A stretch of DNA of 64,000 nt from Lyophyllum atratum. Lineage: Eukaryota; Basidiomycota; Agaricomycetes; Agaricales; Lyophyllaceae. The stretch is from positions 1-64,000 of the forward strand of contig JACGCN010000064.1 of assembly GCA_014905825.1 (NCBI GenBank), given 5' to 3'. The position numbers and the translations under genes were made by a program. Shown piece by piece: positions 45,274 to 59,200 of the stretch (position 1 is the stretch's first letter; each line of letters begins with the position of its first letter). The notes under the pieces were generated by a model. It had not been told where the DNA came from and made no database searches. It saw nothing but the letters and a program-made list of their open reading frames with translations.

Positions 45274-45611
45274 ATCTGTACACACAATGATGTTCTCCAT
45301 CATCATGATGACCGAAGGCTGGGGTACTGAAAGCCGACTGTGTGCAAATTATACCGCTCGTTAATGTATTGTAGCTGGATGGAGGGATGAATGTAAAATA
45401 GAAGATCTTGACATGTTCTGATGACAAGATCACATCAACCAGTAAAGTCAGTAAACGTGGGTGATATCGATGACGTCTAGCCGCGCCTGAACGTGATACA
45501 CAAATTACTTTGCGTACTGACCATTCTTCGTTGGACCCTGCACGCACGCCCCCTCTTATCTTCCTCATCTGCAACCACATTGCTGTCCACCAGCGTCCAC
45601 CACGAGCAGCC
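45274..45611. other. Spacer between 2-methylisocitrate lyase and NTE1
   Basis: About 340 bp that should contain the lyase 3' UTR and the NTE1 promoter. No gene or repeat was recognised. Confidence 0.5.
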
Positions 45612-48600
45612 ATGGATGCCGAGGCGGTGGAGTCCGTTGATAGACACCCACTTGTGTCTTTGGTATCTGCCTGTTTTTGGGTGATTCGTACGTCTGCGAC
45701 CACGAGTTTAACGGAACGGCAATCTAACTCAATTGCCAGTATGGGTGCTATCATGTACGAGGGCGCTGGTCGCTTTTGTCACCATAACTATCCCTCGGTA
45801 CATCTATGCCATCCTTTCGTACTCCATGACCTTAACAGTGCGTCCGCAACTTCTAATACGTACCCGGACTGCATTGTGATTGCTTATCACCTCGATACCC
45901 CAGTTGAACTTTTGGAACTTTGCTGTTCTATTCGTCCTCTCGTGCATTGCTTTGAACTACTGGATACGCTTCCGATATCTCAACGAGTACACTCAGTTGA
46001 AGGAACCCCCGTTGGTGAAGCCAGACGTGAACGAGCTACATCCTGATATCAACACAGGTGAAGAGCTTGTCTTTATCGTCTTACGAATCACCTAACACGT
46101 ATAACCCGTCAAGATCCACCTCCAACATTTCACAATTACCTCGACGATTTCCTGCAAGCGGTTCGCGTGTTCGGCTTCGTGAGTCTTACATCTTTATGTC
46201 AGTCAAATCACAGCTGAATTTTAACTAAAGTTGGAAAAACCGGTATGTGCCATCCTGGCCACCCCATATTGCGGCACTTATCCGTTGCCTAGGTCTTCCA
46301 TGAACTCGCCCGTCATCTTCAGACAAGACGGTTGATCGCAGGAGACAGCATGTCTCTTGATCAGGACAAGAGCTTCTACTGCGTTGTTGATGGCATGGTG
46401 CAAGTCTTCGCTCAGACGGGTCCAAAAGCGGAATCGCAACAGAGTTTGTGGGATCATGAGGACATGAATGGCTACCAGCTCCTCAACGAGGTCGGAAGCG
46501 GTGGAACCCTTTCAAGTCTGTTCACGATCCTCAGTCTATTTACAGAGGATGTAAAAATGAGCTGGCAGGATGATATCCCCGACGTTGCCGACGAATACAC
46601 TGACAACGATACCGACACTGCAGCCGCACCTCATCTTCAACGAGCCAATTCAGATGTCTCGCAGCTTGATCTCGAGAGTCAGCCCAGAAGTCATATGCGA
46701 AAGTCATCGGTCTCATCCACCGCTTCAACGGTTCATGCTGCCGAGGTCCTGTCGCCCACGAGAGGGGGGTCGATGTCCCCGAGTTCCCGTGACGAACCAC
46801 AGACACGACGCATGCCCTCATTCTCGCAGAGTACTTTTCGGCCCAGCAATATAACCCATGACGGTGTCGTTGCTCGGGCTACAGAGGACACAACTTTAGC
46901 CGTCATTCCAGCTGAGGCATTCCGAAGGCTCACTAAAAACTTTCCGAAGGCCACCGGTCACATCGTTCAAGGTTATAGTGATGGTTTGTTGTGCACCCTC
47001 CTTTTGCTCATGACTTTGCTTCCAGTGATCCTTACAAGGTTTTCTCGCGTCACCTTCAATGCAGCTCACAAGTATCTTGGGTTGACTAGTGAAGTGCTTC
47101 GAACAGAGAAGGCCATCAACGATATTGCCTGCCATCCTCTTCCAGCCTCATTTTACGAGTCTGGAGGCGTCCAGCACCTGCGACAACGGTTTGATGGACG
47201 ATCGTCTGACACGGAGAACGACTACTTCAGCTTTACCAACACTCCAACGACGGCGTCACCCCAGTCGAAAGCCGAAGAATCGTTAGACGGCTCATCCAAG
47301 GCCTCTAGATCCTCATCCAAGGTGGATCTTCCAAACGTTCCACTTCCTTCTTTCAAGAGACAGCAGTCCTCTCCTTTCAGCAGGGGTTCGCGAGATACAG
47401 TGCAAGCTGGGGATCTTCTCATCCCATCAAGTGCAGCGAACGACAGCCATCGACCTCTCACTCGGTCTTATAGTATTCTGAACACCCCCCGAGTTACTCG
47501 AAAACCTGAAACAGAACCTCACGCTGGCAAAGCTGACAGAGCATCATCTTTCGAGGACTTCGACCTCAGAGAAGAGGTCATGTCCTGCATCGCCAAATCG
47601 ATTGGTTTACTGCAGCCTCCTCTGAGCGGAAGCGATTCTGTTGAAACATCTCCCGCGACTCGCCCTGCTGATTCTCGACGTTCTTCGGAAACGTTCGACT
47701 CGCCATTCGGCTCCCTTTCGTTATTGGATATCAACGATGATAGCTCTAGTCTCACCGCTAGCTCGATCACTTCTAGTGGAGATTATATGAGTGGTCTTGA
47801 CAATGAGGTGGAGATTTTGTTCTATGCTGCCGGAACTACTCTCGCGAGGGCGGGCGAACTTAATGCAGGTGAACCTGGTATTCTTTTCATCTCGGATATA
47901 AGAATCTCAACGCCTCATAGGTCTTTTCTACGTGATTGAAGGGTTCCTCGACATCCTTCTACCTAGCGAAGTGCCATCAGCCCGTACTCCGAACTCAGGC
48001 CAGGCTGATCCTGGAGCGAAGGGCAAAGCGACACAACAAAAGCTTCTGTTCACTGTGAAGCCTGGAGGAATAGCAGGTTATCTTTGTGAGTATCTCGGTC
48101 TCCTTGTCCGCCGCGTTTCTCAATTTCCCGCAGCTTCGCTCTGTAACACTGCGTCCTACGTGGATATCACGGCGAAGACTGACACCTATGTCGGGTTCCT
48201 ATCCTCTCATGCGCTAGAACGGTTACTTGAAAAACGGCCCATTGTATTACTGACCCTTGCGAAGCGTCTTATATCAATGCTTTCACCCCTCAGTGAGTCC
48301 CAGAGTCCCAGAGCATAGCTTAGTGGAATCGAAGTCCTGACTTGTCTTAGTCCTCCATATCGATGCATCCCTGGATTGGGTGCAAGTGAACGCTGGTCAG
48401 GTACTTTGGAGACCAGACGACGTTAGCGACAGCTTCTACATTGTCATCAATGGGCGTTTACGGGCGATCATGGAGACAGAAGCAGGCGCAGTCACTATCG
48501 TAGGAGAATATGGTCAGGGCGACACTGTTGGTGAGCTAGACGTCATTACAAGCTCCCCCAGGCGAAACACTGTCCATGCGATCCGCGATACCGAACTTAT

Positions 48601-51078
48601 TCGAATGCCTCAAACTTTGTTTAATGCCATCTCCGCCCGGTAAGTACAAACGTCTCAATAACTCACTCAAGCTCTTACATCTCGAACAGGAACCCTCAAA
48701 CAACCGCTCAGTAAGCTCACTTATGTCCTATCTCACATCATTTAATTCTCGGCGCCAGGCTTCTACGGATGATTGCTTCGCGGGTCAGAGACGAAGTTGA
48801 TTCGTCTACAACGGCGCAGTCGAGGAACTTAAGCCCAGACCTTGGACACAACAACACGAACTTGAAGACCGTCGCAATTCTCCCCGTCTCCAGGAACGTG
48901 CCAATTGATGCCTTTGCCCGCAAGCTACAGGTGGCCCTGGAGGGCATCGGGGCTTCCACCTCTTTTCTTAACCAAGCTTCCATTTCAAGCCATCTAGGCC
49001 GCCATGCGTTCACCCGTATGGGGAAGCTCAAGGTGAATACATGCTGATGCTGTCATCGTCGAGGGCTCGTACTGAGGATGGTATCAGTCAGCTGGCTGGC
49101 TTGCTGACCAGGAACAGAAATATCGGACGGTGCTTTACGTTGCGGACTCCCCTGTTAATAGCTCTTGGACACAGACATGCATTCGGCAGGCAGATTGTGT
49201 CATGATCGTGGGGATGGGAGATGATCCCAGTATAGGCGAGTACGAAAGACTGTTACTCTCAATGAAGACAACTGCACGCAAGGAGCTTATTCTCTTGCAT
49301 CCGGATCGTTCCGTCGCTCCTGGCTCTACCCGCGAATGGCTGAAAGTCAGTGTGATCCACTTTATTTTCAAGCTATTGCTCATGTCTCATAGAACCGACC
49401 ATGGGTCCATCGACACGTCCACGTCGAACTTACGGTAAGACATTCCGCCTCACTTCTAGGATTTCACTCACTTCGCGTGCAGGGTCTCGTCTTGCCAATA
49501 CCCAAGTCCGTTGCCCTTCCCAAAGATCCGGATGCGGTGACGGCTCTCAAGAACCTCAAAGACAAAGTTCAAAGTGGTATTCAAAAATACCGAGGTACCG
49601 CAGCTGACCTTCGCCCCCAACGGTCACCTCACATCAACGATTTTGCTCGACTTGCAAGAAGGATATGTGGCAAGTCCATTGGTCTCGTTTTGGGTGGAGG
49701 TGGTGCTCGTGGAATTGCGCATTTGGTAAATCATCAGATGGTGACCTCTTGAAACGATGCTGACCACCGTCTTAGGGCCTTCTTCGTGCGCTGGAGGAAT
49801 ATGAGATTCCCATAGATCATATTGCGGGTGAGAGCTGCCGTTCATTCCTGTCGCCTGCGATGACTGACGTGGAACCGCAATAGGCACCAGTATCGGTGCA
49901 TTGATCGGTGGACTTTACGCAAGAGAGGGTGATCTGATTTCTACTGCTGGTCGCGCTAAGCAATTCAGCGGGAGGATGGGCAACATATGGCGGATACTGT
50001 CTGATGTGACCTATCCCATCGTCGCATACACCACGGTGAATACTTTCATTCATTAGTTACTTTACAGACCGCAGCTCATCCTCAATTGCAGGGTCACGAA
50101 TTCAACAGATCGATATTTAAGGTGGGAACATCGTTATCTGGGTTTCCTGACCTTGCTAAAATGGACAACAGGCGTTCTATGACCTCCACATAGAAGACAT
50201 GTGGTTGCCATACTTTTGCAACACCACGAATATCATCACATCCCGCATGGAAATTCACGAAACGGGCTATGCTTGGAGATTTATCCGTGAGTTGAATTAT
50301 TTTCGGTTCTTTCCTTGAGATTATGACCGTCGTGGTCCAGGTGCATCTATGACATTGGTTGGTCTGCTGCCACCGCTGTGCGACAACGGAAATCTCTTGG
50401 TTGATGGTGGTTACAGTAAGAAACACAAATCATGAAGTGGATGGATGTTCTAAGTCAGTTTGCAGTCGACAATCTCCCCGTATCGGCTATGTTCTCTATG
50501 GGCGCAAGCGAAGTCTTCGCGTGTGATGTTGGCTCGGTGAGTCATGCTTGCAGACAATCGCGTTCAAAGCTCATTTCCTTCAATACAGCTCGACGACAAC
50601 TCTCCTCGCAACTTTGGTGATTCTGTGTCCGGATGGTGGCTTTTGATAAACAGGTGGAACCCATTCTCAAATGCAAGGGATGTTCCAGCTATCACAGAGA
50701 TTCAAAGTCGACTAGCATAGTTCGTATTCCGCGCATGTCGTTATCCTTGAGTCCCTCTGATCTTGTTCTAGCGTATCGAGCGTGAAGACGCTGGAAGACG
50801 CCAAGGTGGCAAAGGGGTGTTTCTACATTCAACTGCCTGTGCACGAGGTATGTCGCTAGCTTATTCCTCCCCCTACGTCTATTTACCGAGTCGTACAGTA
50901 TGGGACCCTGCAATTTGGCAAGTTCGAGGAAATCCATCAGCAGGGGTACCAAGCTGCAATGGAAATTCTGAAGAAATTAGACGAAGAAGATAGACTTCCC
51001 TCCCCGTTTATCGATGGAAAGGAGGTAGCTATGAATGGCAGGAAGAAGGGGCGCAGTGCACGGAGGAACTCCGTATAG
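45612..51078 (+). CDS. NTE1: Lysophospholipase NTE1 (neuropathy target esterase homologue)
   Basis: ER-membrane serine esterase that deacylates phosphatidylcholine and lysophosphatidylcholine. Many exons encode about 1,500 residues. N-terminal membrane segments come first ([40 protein letters not shown]), then the family signature [20 protein letters not shown]. Two or three cyclic-nucleotide-binding-like domains follow ([60 protein letters not shown]), with a long Ser-rich insert between them. The patatin domain has the oxyanion motif [16 protein letters not shown], the nucleophile elbow GTSIG near 49,890 and the catalytic Asp in DGGYIDNLPV near 50,410-50,470 (split by an intron). The extreme N-terminal exon junction (about 45,672-45,730) is uncertain; a GTTTTT donor keeps frame. 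The rest joins cleanly. Confidence 0.94.
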
Positions 51079-51290
51079 TCAATCCTCCTTTCATCGACTT
51101 TTACTCACCAGGATCTAGCCAGTGGACCAATTATCGCAACATCATAACCCCCAATTGTTTTATTATACACGGACTTTGTAGAATGCACTGATGTATCTTC
51201 GTACTACTTGAACAATGCAGCCAGTGTTGCTTCAGTAATAGTATCCGGCATCCGGCCCGGTCAATAGGTTTCGGTCTGTCCCCGGAGTTT

Positions 51291-53971
51291 ATGATGACAA
51301 CCTCCATGTCTTCCGAGCCTGATGACCATACGACACCACAACCCTCTGAAGCTGTTGTCGATGTGAATTTATTGAAGGAGATTGGGAGAAAGGCACTGAT
51401 TGATGCCTTGAACTCAGTATGTCGCGTCAAATTCTTCAAATGAACACACTGGATACTTTGTAGGTGAATGGGGCAAAGACACTCGTTTTGGATGCCTCAC
51501 TAGCTGGACCGCTTGGCCTTATAACAGAAGTTTCATTGTTGAAGGTACGCTCACGCATCGAGAACTTCATTCCGGTTTCTCAACAGAGCTTTCAGCATCA
51601 TGGCGTCGACAAGATGTTCTGGCTGGAACCTGGTTCACTATCCTCAACGACAGCCAGCATCGTATATCTATGTCGGCCTATGATAAAGTACGTCAAAATA
51701 ATCGCCGGTATGTCCGTGCCGTGCATCTACGTCCGTCTATGTTGACTTTGGGTAGCCCATATCAAACAACACGCGAAAGAGTCACGAAAGCATACGTATA
51801 CCCTCTTGCTTGTTCCACGGATATCGACACTTGTTACCCAGATACTTGAGGAGGAAGGAGTGCTGGGAGATGTCACCATATCCTCTTACAACCTTCAATT
51901 CATACCTTTGGCAGACGATGTCATATCCCTCGAGCATGACAATGCATTCAAGAGCCTATGGGTGGTGCGTACAACCTCTAAGAGGTGTATCCTACTAATC
52001 ATCTGCTAGGATGGAGATGAAAGCGTCATTTTTGATTCCGCGCAAGCTTTAACCACCTTTCAAAAGCTGTATGGGCTCTTTCCACGAATAGTTGGGAAGG
52101 GGGATGGTGCTGCTGTGCGTACACTTCTTGTTAATCTAACTCACATCTGCTTGACTGCGAAATAGCGTCTAGCAACTCTGTTGGCCCGCGAAACTCCCAA
52201 ATCCTCCAATTCTTCCTCACCAGATACACTCTTAACACCATCCGAGAAGATTGACAGCTTGATTGTCGTAGATCGGCGTGTCGACATGATTACGCCTCTG
52301 CTCACTCAACTCACATATGAGGGTCTCATCGATGAGCTGGTTGGAATTAAGAATTGTGAGTAGCATCTTAAATGACTGGGCGAGCAGTACTGACGTGAAC
52401 ATCAGCCCATGTGGAACTTCCAGCATCGCTTTTATCGCCACCAGCTCCCCCTGCGGCCAAGGCTGCTGATCCATCAACATCGACACCAACACCAAATCCA
52501 ACAATCCCTAGCTTGAAGAAAGACGCCAAGAAGAAGCATCACTTGACAACCGCGACAGACCCTCTTTATGAAGAACTCAGAGATGTGAACTTCTCTTCAG
52601 TGGGGCGGAAGCTCAATAAAGTGGCTCGGCGACTAGACGAAGACTATAGGGTAATTGCTACCCATGCTCTAACAAAATCTCCCGCTGAAATGTTTTTATT
52701 TTCTGCAGACCAATCTGCAGTCCAAGACTGTTGCTCAGTTGCGTGACTTTGTTGGTAAACTTGGTGGTCTCCAGACGGAACACCAATCTCTACGGCTTCG
52801 TGCGTACATGTATCCGTGTTTACTCCTTATAGTAGTTGACATATCAGGTTAGACACCGGCCTGTCTGAATTACTCGTTCCTTTGACAAGAACGGAGCAAT
52901 TCAATAAATCTCTGGAAATTCAGCAGAGTGGGTCTTCACGTCCAGCTTATTCTGTCCAGCCTGACCTGTTTCGTAGATCTACTTGCTTCCTATGAAGTCT
53001 CTGCGCAAATCACTGCGATAGAAGACATGATTGCACAAGGGTCAGACATGCAAGTCGTTCTCAGATTGTTATGTCTCGCAAGTATCACCTCTGGCGGTAT
53101 CAAAGCGAAAACCCTTGAAAACATCAAGCGCGAAATATTACAGGTGTGTTTGGGGAGGCCTTCTGCTTGCAATTAACTGACTCCACCATAGGCATATGGA
53201 TACAACCACCTCCCACTCTTACTCTCTCTTGCATCATCGCCGCTCGGTATGCTATTACCACACCCTCTCCCAGCAACAGCCCCTCCCAGCCTAGCAGCCT
53301 CGAGATATCCCTTTGCGACGCTTCGCAAATCTCTTCGCCTACTCATTGACGATACTCCTGAAGGGCTCGACGAAGTGGAAAATGATATCAGTTTCACATA
53401 CTCTGGATACGCGCCTATCAGCGTGCGTTTGGTCCAATGTGTCGCCCAGAAGGGAGGTGTCATAAGTAATCCTGCCGAAAAAGCCGCGAGCGACACCGAT
53501 GGGAAACGTATTGCTCCACAAGGGAAAGTTCAGGCTCATCCAATTGTAGGCTGGAAGGGATTTGAAGACGTGGTTGCCGCGATACCAGGAGCAACTGTCG
53601 ACATTGTGCAGACAGGCACCACCGGACGAGCACCCCCCATGGCTTCATTGCGTGAGTGTCAATCAAGCATCGTGTGGGGATATTTCCTAACATCTTGGCA
53701 GTCCAACCTCGGGAGAAAGTGACGACAACTGTCGTGTTTTTCCTGGGTGGATGTACGTACACAGAAATTGCCGCATTGAGATGGGCTGGTCGACAAAACC
53801 GAGGTGAGTTCTCTATCAGGCAGGTCCGGCGATCATTGTTGATTTTGCGACCATGCAGGACGGAAGTTCTTGATAGCGACAACAGGGATAATCAGTGGTG
53901 CCAGCATTATTGATAGTATTGCAGATGTTGGGAAACCTACAGCAGGTTCCAGAGGCGCCGCTGGTATCTGA
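51291..53971 (+). CDS. VPS33: Vacuolar sorting protein Vps33 (Sec1/Munc18 family)
   Basis: SM-family subunit of the HOPS and CORVET tethering complexes that proofreads SNARE assembly at endosomes and vacuoles. About a dozen exons encode some 650 residues. Visible family segments: [92 protein letters not shown], then [20 protein letters not shown] and [31 protein letters not shown], and the C-terminal [20 protein letters not shown] with [14 protein letters not shown]. An acidic/Pro/Ala-rich insert with basic residues ([20 protein letters not shown]) sits between the conserved blocks, as in other Vps33 proteins. ATGATG at 51291 gives two alternative starts one codon apart. It follows NTE1 by 212 bp on the same strand. 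Confidence 0.94.
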
Positions 53972-54822
53972 CCGGGGGATGTGGGAATATGATGATGATA
54001 CCGATATAGACGTTATTTTACTTCCCACAGGCCCTTGGAGCCACATGGTCGAGGTATATACACTCCCAAGTTCACGTCAGCACACTTGTCGGGGGACAAT
54101 ACGAATGACGCGACGCGTTTGTTTTATTTGGCTTCGGATCCGTGCGGGGTAAGGACCCCAGACACACACGGAGAACGCCACCTGGCAAATTTGGTTGACG
54201 CTTATGGAAGGTTGAATGCCTGATATGTACGGCATCAAGCAGCTCACTGAAGCGCTACTTGCACTTGCATAGCTAATTATCTCTCCCTTGCGGTCTTCAG
54301 CCTCTGGTTGGCTGTGGAATCATTCCACGATTTTGCATCATGCTCTGTGCCTTGGTGAGGATACGGTACCATCCGAATCTTGATGCTAAAGGAATCATTT
54401 GCAAGACAGCATAACCTATTGAATTCTGGCATTCCTGTTGTCGGAGGAGGCCAAGCGCCATGTTTGTCGTGACCCTCGACGTCCTTTTTAGAAGCAAACA
54501 GGGTGATCGGGGTCTGGTGTTTATTTCGATCGAAGCCCTGTCAGTTGCATGGACTGAAAGTATAAGTTCCGCCTGAACCAAAATGAGGCTCTGAACCTTT
54601 TCGCCATCCACCCACCCACTTCATCGTTTTTTCCTGATTTCCGCCTGGCCCCAATTGTCGTAAGTGCCGTTGCCTATTTTCCTTGATAACCGACCTTGGT
54701 CACTTATCCTCGTGCCCAACGCGTTTCTCCTATTGCCAGCGACGCATTTCCGCCAACTTTAAACGACGTGGTGTCCGTCTTGTACCCTTTTAATTTCCCC
54801 TCGACACACATAGTCCTGTAAA
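53972..54822. other. Spacer between VPS33 and the YABBY-like gene
   Basis: About 0.85 kb. It holds the VPS33 3' UTR and the next promoter. The 200 bp before 54823 are pyrimidine-rich (CCTCGACAC, TTTTAATTTCCCC), as in many fungal promoters. No coding evidence. Confidence 0.5.
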
Positions 54823-55211
54823 ATGGCGCCACGAACTGCGACCAAGGCTGCAGCGGAAAAGCCAGCAAGAAAGCGTAGGCATCTTAGTTCAGCTGGGCGC
54901 TAGACATTATTCATTTCCTGTTATTTATTTTTTTCAGCGAAGTCTGGTGGAGGTGGAAGGAAAAAGCTCACGGCTTTCAACAAATTCATGGTGAGCACCC
55001 CGCTTTCAACTAACATTTCTGCCCTTGATGTTTTGTTGGTTGCAGCAAACTGAGATGGCGCGCCTCAAGGAAGACGAACCTGATATTACTCATCAGGAGA
55101 GGTATTTATGCGCCCCCACGCCACCCACGCGTAGATTGACTTCCCTTTAGGTTCAAATTGGCGACGGCGAACTGGAAGACGGCGAAAGAGAATCCGAACA
55201 AAGCTACTTGA
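54823..55211 (+). CDS. YABBY/HMG-box-like small nuclear protein (73 aa)
   Basis: Four exons give 73 residues. A basic tail (MAPRTATKAAAEKPARKPKS, then a Gly/Lys stretch) leads to a single compact domain: KLTAFNKFMQTEMARLKEDE, PDITHQERFKLATANWKTAK, ending ENPNKAT. A-F/Y-N-x-F-M-x-x-E-x-x-x-x-K-x-x-x-P-x-x-x-H-x-E-x-F-K-x-A-x-x-N-W is the pattern of the HMG-like C-terminal domain of YABBY proteins and of small fungal relatives. It suggests a chromatin- or DNA-binding protein. The donor after ..ARK is GTAGGC, and the exon-exon codons (CCG, ATG/CAA, AGG) all keep frame. The gene is short enough to be missed by automated annotation. Target sites are unknown. Confidence 0.82.
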
Positions 55212-56246
55212 CCTTCGACTCTGGTTCTGTTGTATTTTCTCTACGATCGCGATCGGCACCGACACCTGGGCTCGTCTCTCCGCGTCACATATACCACCAC
55301 GATCGTTACACCCCATCTGTTCTCACCTCGCTTCCGAACTGCTGTCTGAATTATATGTTATTATTTTATCATACATTCCTTACCATGTTCAATTCGTTGC
55401 CAACAAGTGTCTTCTATGTTCCTGTGCGGCGCGACCGACGAGGATCACTCACTCAGCCCAGAGAACATACCATTTCGCGGATTTACACACCATCCACATG
55501 TACATGGCCTTCTCTTACGCATTACACTTGTACGTCCGTCCATACTCGGTCTTGGCGAGGTGAAAGACTGCCGTTGACGATGATGACTACTTGTTTACTT
55601 CCGAACAGTATGGATCACACAAACGCCAGAACGCGCCAGAATCGCCACGACGAAGAATGACTTCATCGGGCGTGTTGTCATCATGTCAGTGTGGTGCTTC
55701 AGAACAGCAATATCATGACGGATCTCGACGTTCAGGTGAGGATTTTGGCTCCACATTACTGTACGCTACCCACCAGGCGTGAGCATGCTGTATGTGCGGA
55801 CACGCTGCTTTGACGCGCGTGTGATACACGATGAAACCTCGGGGATGCATTTTTTATCTGTACTATAAGCTCCCCGGCTTGAATATTGGAAATCTATGAG
55901 GCGCCAGAAGCCACTCCTTGGACAAAGGAATACACTAGGAACATTTATGGAGGAACACTAGCAGTAGCGAAGCTGTGGCGGGGAACCCCTATGTCCGTCA
56001 ATGTCAATATAAAAGACCACATGATCACCTCGTGACTGTGTCGCACTTTCGGGACGGTACTTGGCGGAAGCGATCCTCGTTGAGATCTTTCAGTCCTGGC
56101 CCCCTTATCTTTATATATCTCCTCTTATTTCTTGTCTCTCTTGTCCCCTCTCTCCAGTGCTTTCTCTCATGCTTTCTGTGCATTCCTGGCTTTCCATCTT
56201 GTAACACTCTCTCCTTTCATATACTTTTCGCAACACTGGCTCTACC
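55212..56246. other. 1-kb spacer upstream of the F-box/LRR gene
   Basis: The first part is the 3' UTR side of the YABBY-like gene; an open frame running on from 55208 has no domain and overlaps its stop. The second part is the promoter of the next gene, with a TATA element (listed) and a long pyrimidine-rich tract at about 56090-56230. Confidence 0.5.
56008..56014 (+). promoter_or_regulatory. TATA box of the F-box/LRR gene
   Basis: TATAAAA lies about 235 bp upstream of the ATG at 56247 and is followed by a 140-bp C/T-rich tract ending just before the start codon. In fungal core promoters a TATA element followed by a pyrimidine tract commonly precedes the transcription start. Assignment is by position and sequence only. 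Confidence 0.45.
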
Positions 56247-59200
56247 ATGAGCCAAACAAATGACATCGATAACGAGGAACATCTGTTCCATTTCGACTCT
56301 TACGACGAAACGGACTTGCTCCAATTCACTTCTCCCGTCGCTGCGACTGCGCGACAATGTTCGAATATCGCTGAACCAGGCCCCCGGATGTCTTCTTACG
56401 ATGGTACCTCCACATCTAAGGAGACATGTGGAGTAGGCACTCGAGAAGTAGATGAGAAGGGTAAAGGTGTGACGAAATCTGTGCCAATCCGTGTTCCTAT
56501 AGCTGCCGCCCATGATGTTTTCGACATGGCACGCTCTGCCTCCACGGCACCCTCGACGAGTCGCGATTCCCGCCGTTCGTTCTTACTGACGCCTCTGACC
56601 CCTTCATCTTTCAATCAAGACTCTCCGTTCTACAATGACACGCAGCAGCATCTCGCTTCTCCTGTCATACGGGATATGGGAGACCTAAATTTCGAATCGT
56701 TCGGCGAATCGCCGGAGAAGGGCAAAGGGAAAGAACTCCCGCCTATTTTGCCTCCCTTGACCTTCTCTCCGACAGAGTTCTACTATGCATCACCCTTATC
56801 CTCGCCCGTTACGTCTTCTTCCCCGGGCCCCTCGTCATACGCATCCAGCTGCCGTCTAGCTCGCGTCAATACTAATCCCGAGTCCAAGGCGAATACAGAA
56901 GACCTGCCTCACATCCCATCACCTCGACATGATGACATTGCACCCTCTCTAAACCGTATGCCATCCCGCCGCCGGTCACTCTCTAACCTCTCAGTGCATT
57001 CTGAAGGATGTCTCGCGGCATGTTCCATGTCAAGAGCCAAGTTGAAGCTTGCATCAACACGCACTTCTAGTAATCTTGCTCGCAAGCTCCTGTTCAGAAA
57101 ACCAACAGAACCGGAGGTTTCTCGAGCAAACCTCAGTGATGCCAAAGCAGTCAACGGCGGGGAACTTGTTGGCGCTGACCATTTTTCTGATCCATGGCGT
57201 ACCGGGCTGAAAGTCGATGAACTAGATGTTACCATCTCTCGATTGTCACACCTTCGACTCCAGGATATCAACTTGAAGCCGGAAAACATCTTCTACCACA
57301 ATGTGGTGATGCCTCTGAGGCACAAGGGGCGCTCTTACTCCTCCCCCTTTCCCTTATCAGCTCTTGATTTCGTACCTGTGGCAACAACAGATATATTTAC
57401 CCCGTTCCCTCTTTTCGTGAGGAACTACTTCGATGACGTTCTTCCTCGCGAGCTCCGTCTGCAGATCTTCGAGGCTCTGATCGGCCTTCACAGGGCAGAC
57501 CACCTACGTCTCGCTACTGATGGGCGCTGGAGTGCAGCGAAAGCATCATCTGCCAAGAATAGGTGGGTGGGTCGAGACAAGGGTGTTCGTGAGCTGGTCA
57601 AGTTAAGCAGGGTAGGCCAACCATCTCCTTTCTTAAAGATTGAGATAAAATGATTGACCTGGACCATCAGGTTTCGAAATCCTGGCAGACACTCGCATTT
57701 GATGGTCAATTATGGGCCGACCTTGATCTTCGCTCATTCCCCAACATCACTGAATCCTTTATCCTTCGTCTTACGGCCACGGGCGGCCAATGTACGAGGA
57801 CTCTAGACATTTCAGGCCACGCGCAGCTATCCGCCGAGACTCTTTTAGATATGGCGGACCATTTTTGCGTGAACTCCAGCCCTGATATACATTCTCTATG
57901 CTATAGCCAGCTGACGGCCGTCAACCTTCAAGGCTGCTCCTCCCTGACAACTCGCTCCCTTCATCGTATCCTTGTGCGCTCCCGCTCGTTGCAGAAACTA
58001 TGTGTCAAGGGTGTCGCGGCTTTCACAAACACCACCTGCAACATATTATCGACATACTGCCCCCAACTCATTTCCTTGGATATCAACAGATGCTCCAACA
58101 TGGATGCCCAAGGCATCAGAAGCATGGCGACTGCTGCCCTAGATCGAGGGGAACATCTATGGCTCAAGGAGCTGCGGATGTCGGGCCTGAAGAACATAGA
58201 TGATGATACGATGGCCGTCCTCGGTCAGGCGACACCATTCCTGGAGGTGTTGGATTTGAGCTACGTGCGGCAGTTGCACAACTCTGCGGTGGAGGCCTTC
58301 GTGGCCTGCAAGCCTGACGAAGGTTTAGGCCTGGAGACAATCCTTGTATCCCCGAAAGACGTTGGCCGGGAATCTAGCGAGCTCAAGTTCAAGCGCCGCG
58401 TCACACGCCTGCGCCACCTGTCGATGTCCTGCTGTCTCCTGCTTACGGATGACGCATGCTCCAATCTCGCATACTCCGTTCCGCGGCTGGAGTTCTTGGA
58501 GCTTGCTGGCATCGGCGCTGATCTCAAAGATGACGGGCTCCTCCGCCTCTTGAAGACCACCCCATATATCAGGCGGCTCGACCTCGAAGACGCTTCGCAT
58601 ATCACGGATGCAGTTCTCGTTGCCATCACACCTGGGATCACCGCCCAGCCGCACATTCCTGACATGACACCTGAGCCGGGGCATGCCTTGGAGCAGCTTA
58701 ACATGTCGTTTGCGACAGAGGTGACCGATGACGCGCTCCTCCTGCTCATCCGAAGGTGTACGCGCCTGAAGCAGCTGGAAGCGGACAACACTCGAGTCAG
58801 TAGCACGGTGCTGAAGGAGTTTGTCCGGCAGTGCAAGAAGCGGAAGCTGGAGAATGCGAAAGCGGTGGTGGTCGACTGTCGAGGGATTTCGGACAGTACC
58901 GTGAAGGACCTCTGGGGGATGACGCGGGCGCGGATGGGCTGGCGGGCGCACGAAGCCCGGAAGCTTGGGTATTTGGATACAAGGGATGGCAATGCTGATG
59001 AGCTCAAGCTTGGGCAGGACGAGTGTGATGAGAAGCGGGTGGTGTTGAAATCGTTTTATTCCTGGCAGTCCGTGGACGCGGTCAAGGCTGCGCGGGAGAA
59101 GAGGCGCAAGGCGAAGCTGGCGTCGAACGAGAGCGGCTCTGACTTGGATGAAGCATCTGGGCGGGCCTTGCGATGGTGGTCTCCGGGGGGGCGAAGGACG

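Noticed and set aside
55208..55660. A 150-codon open frame downstream of the YABBY-like gene.
   Set aside because: It overlaps that gene's stop codon in another frame, is Thr/His-rich without a domain, and lies in the probable 3' UTR.
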